Shown: in pieces, positions 23,993 to 33,169 of the stretch
How positions within the stretch are numbered: the first letter of the stretch is position 1
Layout of the letters: the number at the start of each line of letters is the position of its first letter
Assembly (NCBI RefSeq): GCF_027580225.2
Contig: NC_073355.2
Coordinates: 25,571,501 to 25,635,500, forward strand
Direction of reading: 5' to 3'
Source: Misgurnus anguillicaudatus
Taxonomy: Eukaryota; Chordata; Actinopteri; Cypriniformes; Cobitidae
DNA length: 64,000 nt
The notes under the pieces: model-generated
Told to the model about the DNA's origin: nothing
The model's database searches: none
The model's input: only the letters and a program-made list of their open reading frames with translations
Position numbers and translations under genes: made by a program

Positions 23993-25649
23993 TTAGAGCT
24001 CCAGCTCTTGGTTGAAAGAGTACTCTGCTTTATGATGCATGATCAGTGTGTTGTTGGCAAAGTAAAAGCTGTCTGACCGGGTCTCGAAGGGGTGAGTGAT
24101 CATCTCTGCAACTGAAATGAACATAAGAGATCAGGTGTTGTACACTGATAAACATACACAAGCAGTAAGTGTCAACTCATACACTATTTATCATGAATTT
24201 GTTGAATGCATCATTAATGTGAACACGCATAGGAGTGTAACGCACCTGCGTGTGAATCCAGGTCTGGTAAGCAGTAAATGTGTTCACAAGTGTTTCTGCT
24301 GTGTGGAATACAAAAACCGATCTCAAAGTCAAATGTCTTTAGCAGTAGATCCCTGAAGTAATGTCGCTCAATAAGTCGAAATTTGTTTACTGCTTTACCA
24401 CCCACTGTAAACTCCAACCTGGTTGGTAAAGAGAAGGAACTGGGTGAGAAAAACATTCCCTGTTTGTTTGTGCATGCATGTGTACTCTAAAAAGATTTTT
24501 TGGTTCAACTTAATAAAAACAGTGGTACTTGGTTGCCTTAAAATTGAGTTAATTCAACTTAAAAATGTTAGTTAACAAAAAAAATTAGTAAAACATTGTG
24601 TCAACTAATATTGGTCAACCAGCATTTTAAGTTGAACTTTTATTTTTTACAGTGTACAAACATATTGCAGATATTTGGCAGGTGAAAAACACATAAAAAA
24701 AAGTTGAAATTTAAATTATAATTTAAGTAAAAATGCAACATCATATATACATCATAATATGTGACTCTGTCACATGCAGGTTCACATGGTAAACAATTTA
24801 TATATGGGATTAAAGAGATCCAAAAATGAAAATTGTTTCATCATTTACTCACTCTCATGGTGTTACAAACCTGTATACATTTCTTTGTTCTTATGAACCC
24901 AAAGGAAGACACCTCGAGGAATGTTCGCAATCAAACCGTTTCTTGAGCCCCTTTCACTCCCATATGGGGCAGTTGTAGCCTAGTGGTTAGAAAGTGGGTA
25001 TTGTAACCCGAGAGTTGTTGGTTCAAGTCTCTCATGGCCGGAGGGTTGCAACTGTGGTGCCCTTGAGCAAGGCACCTTACCCTAATTGATCCCCGGGTGT
25101 GAGTGCACTACTCACTGGGATGGGTTAAATGTAAAGGTTACATTTCAAGTATGCGTTGCATGCATGTCACTTTCACTATACTCATGACCGGTTTGATTAC
25201 GAACATTCCTCAAAATATCCTTCTTCAGGTTCATCAAAACAAAGAAATTTTGACCGGTTTGTAAAAAACATGAGAGTGGGTAAATGATGATAGAATTTTC
25301 ATTTTTGGGTGAACTATCTATTTAAAGGCCATTTATTCATTTAGGGAACTAGACTCATATTAAAGACCTACAAAGCTCCAATCTCTCTCAGACTTAGAAA
25401 AGCCGGAGTGAAATGATACTGAATGAAGCGACCTGCATCCAGCTCTATGACATCCTTTATTTCTGTGTGAGAGAGAAGAGACAAAGAGACACATTAAGTT
25501 ATAAAATTGCTTTTCCATGTAACTTCCACTAGAGGGCAACGCATTAGTAGAAGCATTATTTGTTTGAAACTTTAATACTGAGCTGTAAAAGAAAAAAGCT
25601 TTATTCAAAATAAAATTGTTTTTTTAGTTAACACACACACACACACACA

Positions 25650-25746
<97 letters not shown>

Positions 25747-26399
25747 TACCTGTTGGACAGTGTCTTTTTAAATCCAGAATGACTGATCCACTCTCCAGGT
25801 CTCTAATTTTGAAACGTGAGAAGCGAATATTGTAGATGTTGTCTTCTGGACAGCACAAGTAGTCTGTACACATTACACAACAAAAACTGTAGTAATACAC
25901 AATGTATTACAATATAATGGAAAATGTGAGGTAACATGTTAGAGTGTTTAAAGTGCTATAGCCAATTCTACCCATAGTGTAACCACTAAAACATAACTGA
26001 GATAAAATAATGTAAATTGACAAAATCATCCTTTATCTTTGTTCATATTAGTAAACTGTAATTTAAAAAGCTAAAATGGCCTTAAAAAGTTGCATTGCAT
26101 TTGGTGACCTCACCGTCTGTATATCCTGGTAGTGTTAGGACATACTGAGGGGTCACAGGGTCTCCTGGTTTCCAATCTGGGACTATCTCCTCTTCAGCAG
26201 CATCTTCTTCTCCTGCAATAAATCCATTCCAGTCCTCTATATCTCTCTGCTCCTCTCGGTCCTGTTCTCCCTGTCTTTCTGCCATACCTTCCTTATCCTC
26301 TTTCACCTCATCATCTTCCCTCTCTTCTTCTGTATACGACAGCAATTCCTGTTCTATTTCTTCTTCACCCTGTAACTCTTTGACACCTTGACTGTCCAT
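23993..26399 (-). CDS. unc119: UNC119-family lipid-binding chaperone (unc-119 paralogue)
   Basis: UNC119 proteins have an immunoglobulin-like beta-sandwich that binds N-myristoylated cargo (transducin alpha, Src kinases, ciliary proteins) and releases it to ARL2/ARL3-GTP. Five exons join to 260 residues: 26114-26399, 25750-25863, 25372-25462, 24246-24418, 23993-24111. The fold starts near residue 83 ([13 protein letters not shown]). It continues with [20 protein letters not shown], the block [38 protein letters not shown], and ends [19 protein letters not shown]. These are the conserved UNC119 blocks. The first 80 residues are a Glu-rich acidic region specific to this paralogue. The exon 2 donor is followed almost directly by a long (GT)n run in sense. 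Teleosts have several unc119 genes; which one this is cannot be fixed here. Confidence 0.9.
24484..24658. mobile_element. Small MITE with 'tactctaaaaa' ends
   Basis: Opens gtactctaaaaagattttt and closes attttttacagtgtac, a loose terminal inverted repeat. The interior has ggttcaactta against aagttgaac. It lies in the unc119 intron between exons 3 and 4. Confidence 0.55.
24808..25327. mobile_element. 'gttcaccc'-family MITE carrying a SINE
   Basis: Left arm from ttaaagagatccaaaaatg, right arm ending gggtgaactatctatttaaa. The arms are separated by an unrelated tRNA-SINE at about 24962-25190. It lies in an unc119 intron. Confidence 0.7.
24962..25190 (+). mobile_element. tRNA-derived SINE within the MITE
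   Basis: A tRNA-like head has A box (tagcctagtggttagaa) and B box (ggttcaagtct). It is followed by gcccttgagcaaggcacctt, which is close to the core of the SINE at 5530, and a body with gggtgtgagtgcactactca. Confidence 0.75.
25632..25740. repeat. (CA)n microsatellite next to an unc119 splice donor
   Basis: About 108 bases of almost pure CA, with one interruption (ctcac) near 25650. In the sense of unc119 it is a (GT)n run beginning 8-10 bases after the exon 2 donor. Confidence 0.95.
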
Positions 26400-26877
26400 C
26401 TATAACTCTTTGTCTAAAGAGATTTTTTTCCCTAATGATTCTCTCTCTAACACTCTCTTTCTCTGGTTTACTTACATATAAAAGCCATCTGTATTCTGGC
26501 ACTCTGTGTAATTACCCTCAGCTCTTCTCTTATAAACTGTGTCTCAGTGACTAAGACAGATTAAGGCTATCTCCAACAGCTAATCTAAGCCAATCCTCCA
26601 TTAAACACGGACACAGCAACTATAGCATCACTGAAGGGACAAAAAGAAGTATGGGGTAGGGTGACAGAATATATGGGTGTTTAAAATATAAACTGGATAT
26701 ATAAAGAGAAAGAATAATGAATAAAATGAAAAATAAAATGTTAGACATAATGGTAAACTAGGAAATTCACAGAGATCTGTAATTTAATTTACATCTTAAT
26801 AATTACAATAATGATTTTTAATGATGGGTTGTGACTCATTAAATTAACAATTTATCCCTCACAGTATATACACATAT

Positions 26878-27066
26878 ATATTATTTTTGACCCATAATGG
26901 GCAAATATTGGACAGAACAAATGCTGGGCCAATTAACCCAACTGCTGGGTTATTATACCCCATGGTTGCATAACAACAACCCAACATTGGGTCATTTTTA
27001 ACCCAGCATGTGTTCGGTCCAATATTTACCCATTATGGTTCAAAATAACACAGCCATTTTTAGAGT
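26878..27066. mobile_element. Foldback MITE ('acccataatgggcaaatatt')
   Basis: One arm reads acccataatgggcaaatatt, the other aatatttacccattatggtt. Inner repeats ctgggttatt and aacccagcat continue the palindrome. Confidence 0.75.
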
Positions 27067-27150
27067 GCAGTATATAATCAGCAAAATCATACAACACATT
27101 TAACTTTGTTTATACAAAAATAGCAAAGATGACAGGGTTCACACTCTAAG

Positions 27151-27404
27151 CCAGTGGTTCTCAAAACTTTTCCGCGTGCGGCCAAAACTGTTCTAAAATT
27201 TAACATTTTAATTAAACAAAACATATTAAGTTATACAAAGTAGTGCTGTTGGTTAGTAGCCTTATTTCTTTTTAGGTTTAATTACACAGAATTCATGATA
27301 AATGAATGTATTTTATAAAATGTCATAAAAATGGGGCCCCCCTGGCACCATCTCGCGGCCCCCCTGGGGGCCCCAGACCATAGAACACCACTGCTCTAAG
27401 CCAA
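27151..27404. mobile_element. hAT-like MITE
   Basis: Starts cagtggttctcaaaac and ends with the inverted form caccactgc. The interior has cgcggccccc. These are the typical ends of short non-autonomous hAT elements. Confidence 0.65.
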
Positions 27405-27539
27405 ATGTCAAATTCCCTTACTTTCACTGACTAAAAGCTGAATTTCCATGAACTATGTCCGGTATACCGTGAGCCTGGATAATGTAGTGTACATCGTGAG
27501 TTTATAAAAATGTCTTTAAATGCCTTAAATGAGTAAATC

Positions 27540-27838
27540 AGGGGTCTCCAACTTTTTTGTGAGCAAGGGCTACCACAATGGATTAAACATCTGGAGGGCT
27601 ACTTTTTTAAATAGTCTACACAAAACGTTTTTCTTTTACTTGTTGATTTTATTTGATTTTACTTGTTGATATGTTTTATAATCGTTTAAAATGTTAACAT
27701 AAATAAAAGAATCCAATCTATTAAATAATTATATAAAAAATATTAAAATAGAGGCTATTTATAGAATGTGCATTGGCAGGGAACTCAAGGAATCTGTGCA
27801 GGCAACCTGGTGCCCCCGGGCACTGTGAAGGAGACCAC
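27540..27838. mobile_element. Second hAT-like MITE
   Basis: Starts caggggtctccaacttttt and ends ggagaccactgg, an imperfect inverted pair. No coding capacity. Confidence 0.6.
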
Positions 27839-27924
27839 TGGAGTAAACAATGCCAATAAACGTCTGTTTAGATAGTCTCACTTGAAATCAGTGTAGCCCT
27901 GAACCTGGAAACGGAAATTTTACA

Positions 27925-28088
27925 TTAGGGCTGAATTACAACTAATCGCAACTAATAGTTTGCAGAATAAAAGTTTTTGTTTACATCATATATGTGTATG
28001 TACTGTGTATAATTATTATGTATACATGCATGTATATTTTTAAGAAATATTTCCATGTGTATATACAGTTTTTTATTTATTTATAATT

Positions 28089-28149
<61 letters not shown>

Positions 28150-28306
28150 ATTTAATATATAAACACATTTTTTCTTAAAATTATACATGTATGTGTGTGT
28201 ATTTATGTATACATAATTATTATACTAAGTACACACACATATATGATTTAAAAAAAACTTTTATTCTGCAAACGATTAGTTGCAATTAGTTGCTATGCAG
28301 CCCTAC
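27925..28306. mobile_element. Palindromic MITE with a (TG)n core
   Basis: Left arm gggctgaattacaactaatcgcaa with caaactatt; right arm aaacgattagttgcaattag then cagccctac. The core holds (TG)n at about 28098-28146. A related palindrome is at 39216-39568. Confidence 0.7.
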
Positions 28307-28636
28307 TTTACATCAAAACTTAACAAGCAGATTACATTTTGATAAACGTAAACTAAAATTTTAAGTGACAAAAAATTCCTGATATTCCATGACTTGGACA
28401 ATATAACAATATATATAATTGCCTGACTTTCAATGTCTGGAATAGGCCTTTTGTAAAATTCCATGATATTCCAGAAAATTCATGACAAGTTGGAACCCTC
28501 GAATGGAGAATGTGTAAAGTGCCTTACAGTAACTCAGCAATGTTTGTATTGGAAAAATTTTGAAAACTTTGTTGAAAAATTTGTTTAGGTCATTTTTTAA
28601 TAAAGCATGAGAATTTAACAAATTCAGAGGAGGAGT

Positions 28637-28722
28637 AGCCTCATCTCTCAATTACAACACACCAACTGCACACACCCAACCATACTAAAGCAATACAAAT
28701 CACTGAAGCAACTATAAAAAAA
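28637..28722 (+). pseudogene. Broken copy of the 5' coding end of the C16orf54-like gene
   Basis: About 85 bases match the beginning of the gene at 29847-29937 closely, in the same orientation: cctcatctctcaattacaac here against cctcatctttcaattacaac there. Then come accaactgcacacaccc and atacaaatcactgaagcaac. A small deletion and several substitutions separate them, and the similarity stops at both ends. No signal peptide start or downstream coding part is present, so it is a fragment left by a local duplication. Confidence 0.75.
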
Positions 28723-29149
28723 AAAAAACAAGAACTTTTTCAGTTTTTTGTAATATTGTGACATATTCAAGGAATAGTGAAGATAAACGAATTGCAGAGT
28801 GATTTGGTGCCATTTTGTGAGTGGTACCGCAAGGTGCTGCCCATTTGCCAAACACAGAACAGTCACAGCTTTCATATCTATATCAAGGTCTAGTTGCATT
28901 TGCATCAAGCAGATTAAACCGACTGTAGCGAGCGTGTGCTCTCATTAGTGCGCTCTGTAGATTATAAATCTGGATGTTTTTTGAGTCAACAGGATGTGTT
29001 TGCATCATCCGTTCTTTTTCTGACTAGGAAGGGGCAAGAGGTGGAGCAACCAAACCACATCCTGTTTTACCCTCAAACTCTCACCTCATCCCACCGGTGC
29101 CATGGCGATCAAACTGTCACTTCCTTACGTCAGTTCTATGTTTTAGCTA

Positions 29150-29238
29150 GATGAGAGAAGTATCCCAGAAGGCACCGCTGTACAAACACAGTGATTACAG
29201 GAAATCAGGAGACAGCGTGATGAGCTACAAACATCAGG
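29150..29238 (+). promoter_or_regulatory. Probable untranslated first exon of the C16orf54-like gene
   Basis: The sequence ends at 29238 with a good donor (CATCAG then gtacgg). The coding exon begins after an acceptor (ttttacag) at 29787. The donor and acceptor are seen directly; the transcription start is inferred. Confidence 0.45.
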
Positions 29239-29795
29239 TACGGCATTTTTCATCTGCCTATGTTGAATAATTTTTTATTAACTCATTAAAGCATTAACAT
29301 AGGTGAATCAGATGGTTCAATGTGACGGGTTGTGTCATAGTTTTACATCGCATTTTTTGCATGTTTACTGCCAGATCAGTCGAGTGACCCTTACGAAAAT
29401 TACCATATACCATAGTTTAACTATTAGTAAATATGTTTTTTTGTTTTAACTGTAGTCAAACAATGGTTAATGTTTGTAAGGGGAAATCAATTTAATTATA
29501 TGTAAATCAATTGTATTATGTGTAAAAGTACACTTTTATAGGATTTACTCTTTATAATATAACTCACTATTACAGTATTGAAAGCAGTAGACTCTCAAAG
29601 AATAAGAAATAGATTATTTTTTTCGAACCTTGTATTTTTTAAATGAATAAATGAACGAGTCAACCAATCTATTGTTTTTCCCAGTATTAGACAACAATTA
29701 AGCTTTATAAATGTATATATAAACTTGAACATCAGTTAAATTTGGTCACACTGTCTCTCATGTAGTCCCTTATTCTGTCTTTTACAGAAGTCATA

Positions 29796-31559
29796 ATGCA
29801 GATGACTTTACTGTCCATCACAGTGTGGCTTACACACTTCCTCAAAGCCTCATCTTTCAATTACAACACACCAACTGCAGACACCCAGAGGAACTATACT
29901 GAAGCCATACAAATCACTGGAGCAACTACAAAAACAAACATGCATACAACAGCTTTGTCCCCTCCGGTCACGACAACACAGGACAACACAATAATAACAA
30001 CAACAACAACAGATTTGACTGGTGAAGCACAAACACATGCAAGTTCGACTCTGAACGCGACCTCCACAGAGGAAACAGTACCCATGCATCAATCTCAGAA
30101 TGACTTTATGGATACTGCAAATACAACAGATGGTGACAGAAATACTCTTATGTTTCAAACAGACACAAGTGTAACGGACACAACCGTTTCCTTTAAATTT
30201 ACACCACAAAAGGACGACAAAAATGAAACAGGAAGACGGTCAAGTGCGCACAACACGAGTTACGATCATGAGCACAGCAGTTTGGGCTCAGTTACTCAAA
30301 CACAGACTGAAGGCATCTGGAGTACCACACCAGACAAGCAGCCCACACCAGAACCGCTCAACAGTGCCCAAACGGCATCGTGGAAAGACTGGACAGCAGA
30401 AAGCAACGCAACCACGAAGGTTTACGAAGAAAATTACGAAATGAGCTCCACCCAGGCAGCATTTGCTAATTCGAACGAGGAGTCAACAACACAAGGCACA
30501 ACTGGAAGTGACGGCCTCATGACTGAAAACAGAGTTCAAACACACAGAGAGGAACATTTCAACACAACAGATACAACTTCTGCAACACCAACAATAGACA
30601 GCAACTTTATAACTTCTCAAAATTCAGACGTACCCATGACCACAATCTTGCATACCCTGAATATTACAGAAAGAGCTGAAAATCACAGCTTAACACCTGT
30701 CAATGAAATGAAAAGTGGTGGACGCTGGACGGGACAGTCCAGCACAGAGGACAGTGGGATAAATGAATCTACAACACAATATGGAGTCACAAACTCTACA
30801 GCGTACATAGGAAGTGAAAATAGGACACTAGTTACCTTAGACACTCCCAATGACACCACCGATATCAACAACAGCTCCATCATAGCAGAAATTGTAACAG
30901 ACATAAATGAGGACAGTGGGATAAATGAATCTACAACACAATATTCAGTCACAAACTCTACAGCGCACACGGGAAGTGAAAATAGGACACTAGTTACCTT
31001 AGACACACCCAGTGACACCACCGATATCAACAACAGCTCCATCATAGCTGAAGTTGTAACAGACATAAATGTCACATCAATTAAAACTGACACAAAAAAC
31101 AGACATTGGCCTGAATGTTTCGACGCAAACTCAAAACAAACTCTGCAATCAAAACTGGTGTGCTTTATTACACTGTGGACGTTGGCCATCACTGCTACGG
31201 TATTCCTGGGAATAAGCATTTTCTTGTGGGTCCGTATTTCGGTTGAAAAAAAAAGGATGACGATTAGTGGAAGAAGGCAGGTGGAAAAAGGTGGACCGGG
31301 GGAGAGGGAGAGCCTGTGGGCTGATCCAAAAACATCAGTACAGGAGAGAGTGGAATTCTGGTATGTCAACGGATCAACGTTGGAGGCAGACAGGAAGGAG
31401 AGGGGAAGAAAGAGGGAGGAGAGGATGAAGAGGAAAAAACAGGAACAGAATCAGAACGAGAACGAGTTGTGGATTCAGCCTAGAGTGACTGTGGATGATA
31501 TAACAGACTTTTGGTACGCAAATAGAAGAATTAAGGAGGAGAGGACAGAAAGACATTGA
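29796..31559 (+). CDS. c16orf54: C16orf54-like mucin-type transmembrane protein
   Basis: One uninterrupted exon encodes 587 residues. An N-terminal hydrophobic signal is followed by about 430 residues rich in Thr, Ser and Asn with many N-x-S/T sites, as in heavily glycosylated leukocyte mucins. A single membrane segment follows at about 455-479 (LWTLAITATVFLGISIFLW), then a basic cytoplasmic tail of about 105 residues. The tail holds two copies of one motif: LWADPKTSVQERVEFWY (near 507) and LWIQPRVTVDDITDFWY (near 557). From memory, human C16orf54 has the same pair after its membrane segment, resembling ELWIEP-ERSEDWY and LQPRVTLEQISAFW, and lies next to SPN in 16p11.2. The human protein lacks a long ectodomain. 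A 162-base tandem duplication occurs at about 30747-31070. Function is unknown; expression in blood cells would be expected. Confidence 0.72.
   Translation: MQMTLLSITVWLTHFLKASSFNYNTPTADTQRNYTEAIQITGATTKTNMHTTALSPPVTTTQDNTIITTTTTDLTGEAQTHASSTLNATSTEETVPMHQSQNDFMDTANTTDGDRNTLMFQTDTSVTDTTVSFKFTPQKDDKNETGRRSSAHNTSYDHEHSSLGSVTQTQTEGIWSTTPDKQPTPEPLNSAQTASWKDWTAESNATTKVYEENYEMSSTQAAFANSNEESTTQGTTGSDGLMTENRVQTHREEHFNTTDTTSATPTIDSNFITSQNSDVPMTTILHTLNITERAENHSLTPVNEMKSGGRWTGQSSTEDSGINESTTQYGVTNSTAYIGSENRTLVTLDTPNDTTDINNSSIIAEIVTDINEDSGINESTTQYSVTNSTAHTGSENRTLVTLDTPSDTTDINNSSIIAEVVTDINVTSIKTDTKNRHWPECFDANSKQTLQSKLVCFITLWTLAITATVFLGISIFLWVRISVEKKRMTISGRRQVEKGGPGERESLWADPKTSVQERVEFWYVNGSTLEADRKERGRKREERMKRKKQEQNQNENELWIQPRVTVDDITDFWYANRRIKEERTERH
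30747..31070 (+). repeat. 162-bp tandem duplication within the mucin ectodomain
   Basis: Two copies start at about 30747 and 30909, 54 codons each, in frame. Both begin EDSGINESTTQY and end IIAE[IV]VTDIN. They differ at a handful of positions, so the duplication is fairly recent. Confidence 0.93.
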
Positions 31560-31637
31560 AAGACTGCTGGAGAAAAAGTTTAGACGGTTCTACCTCCAGG
31601 AATCAGCCTGTATATATAAACACTTTGATGGACAGTT

Positions 31638-32443
31638 TAGGGCGGTTTCCCGGACAGGGCTTATCATAGTCCCAGACTAAAATGCATGCTTGAGCTGTCT
31701 TAATTTAAAGGGACATTCCACTTTTTTTGAAAATGTGCTTATTTTCTAGCTCCAGTAGTTGAACATCTGATTCTTGCCATTTTGGAGTCCATTCGGCTGA
31801 TCTCCGGGTCTGGCGATACCACTTTTGGCATGGCTTAGCACAATCCATTGAATCTTATTAGACCATTAGCATCACGCTAAAAAATAACCAAAGAGTTTTG
31901 ATATTTTTCTATTTAAAACTTGACCCCTCTGTAGTTACATCGTGTACTAAGACCGACAGAAAATTAAAAGTCTTGATTTTCTAGGCAGATATGACTAGGA
32001 ACTATACTCTCATTCTGGCGTAATAATCAATGACTTGCGTAGTGATATTACGCACTGCCCGAAAATAGTCCCTTTGGTTACTTTCAATAGCAGGGGACTA
32101 TTTTCGGGCAGTGCTTAATATCAGATTCAGTGGATTGTGCTAAGCTATGCTGGGGGTGCTAGCGCCGGACCCGGAGGTCGGCTGAATGGATTCCAGAACG
32201 GTGGGAATCAAATGTTTAACTCTATGGGAGCTGGAAAATGAGCATATTTTCAAAAAAAATTGGAGTGTCCCTTTAAAAACATCTTGTACTGACATATCTT
32301 AACATATATCAGTGACACTGTTTTGTCTCAAGATGCACACCAGTATTGTTTTTGTAAGGTTTATTTGTAAAAACTACTTAATGTCCTAATATAACTAAGG
32401 CCTAGTCCTGGATTAATCTAAACCCTGTCTGGGAAACCGCCTG
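31638..32443. mobile_element. MITE family B copy 2, interrupted by family A
   Basis: The left part (31638-31706) opens gggcggtttcccggacaggg. The right part (32277-32443) closes ccctgtctgggaaaccgcc. The missing middle is occupied by a complete family A element, so A jumped into B. Confidence 0.8.
31707..32276. mobile_element. MITE family A copy 2, nested in family B
   Basis: Ends aaagggacattccacttttt and ttggagtgtccctttaa match the copy at 8648-9190. The internal pair actattttcgggcagtg is shared as well. Confidence 0.8.
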
Positions 32444-32726
32444 TTCATGTTAGAAAATAAGTCTGATATTATGTTACTATACTAAGATCTGCTGGCTTGA
32501 TCTTACACTTTTGGTTGTCTGAGGACAATTCACAAACTGAGAAGAAAGTATAAAGTATATTGGAAAGTGATGATGAGTAAGTTGATTCCGTTGGGTGGAT
32601 AACATTAAAAAATGAGAAAAACTGGAAAGTCGCCCGACCGAAGAAAGCTTAACAGGGATTCCCCCTGATCTTTTATAGGAAAGAGTGGGGAGCTCCATTT
32701 AAACCACAGAATTTTACTCCATCACT

Positions 32727-32993
32727 TTAGCATATGAAGAGTTTCATTGCAAAACGAGATAACCACCGTTTTTTTTAATTGTTCAGAATTCTCGTTTTTT
32801 GGTTGTGCATTCCAATTAATTTCAATTCAATTGCAGTTGGTTTGTTTTGATTTAAACCTTCATAACTTAAAAAATACAGCTAAGTAGCACCATAAAACAA
32901 AATAATAACATGAAAACATAATAATAAACATGTTTTGACAAAAATGTTAAAAAATGGATTTATCTCGTTTTGCAACGAAACTCTTCATATGAA
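32727..32993. mobile_element. MITE with 'catatgaagagtttc' ends
   Basis: Terminal inverted repeats of about 30 bases: catatgaagagtttcattgc on the left and gcaacgaaactcttcatatg on the right. The AT-rich interior has no coding frame. Confidence 0.8.
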
Positions 32994-33169
32994 CATGTAC
33001 ATTTTAAAAGATTCCTTTCTTGAGCTTACAAATGAGTTGGTATGTATGCATTTTTTTTTACTATTTTGATATTTGTTTTCTACTTATTTATTACATTAAA
33101 CTGCAATGTTTAAAGGAACATCCTCTATATAACGTTTCTGATGGCTTTCTAAACGGCCAAAAATGATCT

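Larger units (their letters stand above)
26400..29150. other. Divergent intergenic region rich in mobile elements
   Basis: This is the space between unc119 (minus) and the C16orf54-like gene (plus). It holds a foldback element at 26878-27066, two hAT-type MITEs at 27151-27404 and 27540-27838, a palindromic element at 27925-28306 with a (TG)n core, and a broken copy of the mucin gene start at 28637-28722. No other gene was recognised. Confidence 0.6.

Noticed and set aside
25632..25740. Possible CRISPR or satellite array
   Set aside because: Simple CA dinucleotide repeat with no spacers. No CRISPR arrays were seen in the window.
25628..25900. Minus-strand frame with a long Val-Cys repeat
   Set aside because: The (CV)n part is the translated CA/GT microsatellite. 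Only the first part is real, as unc119 exon 2.
30683..31369. 228-codon minus-strand frame opposite the mucin gene
   Set aside because: Antisense of the Thr/Ser-rich coding exon, with the 162-bp duplication mirrored in it. It has no independent signal peptide logic or similarity.
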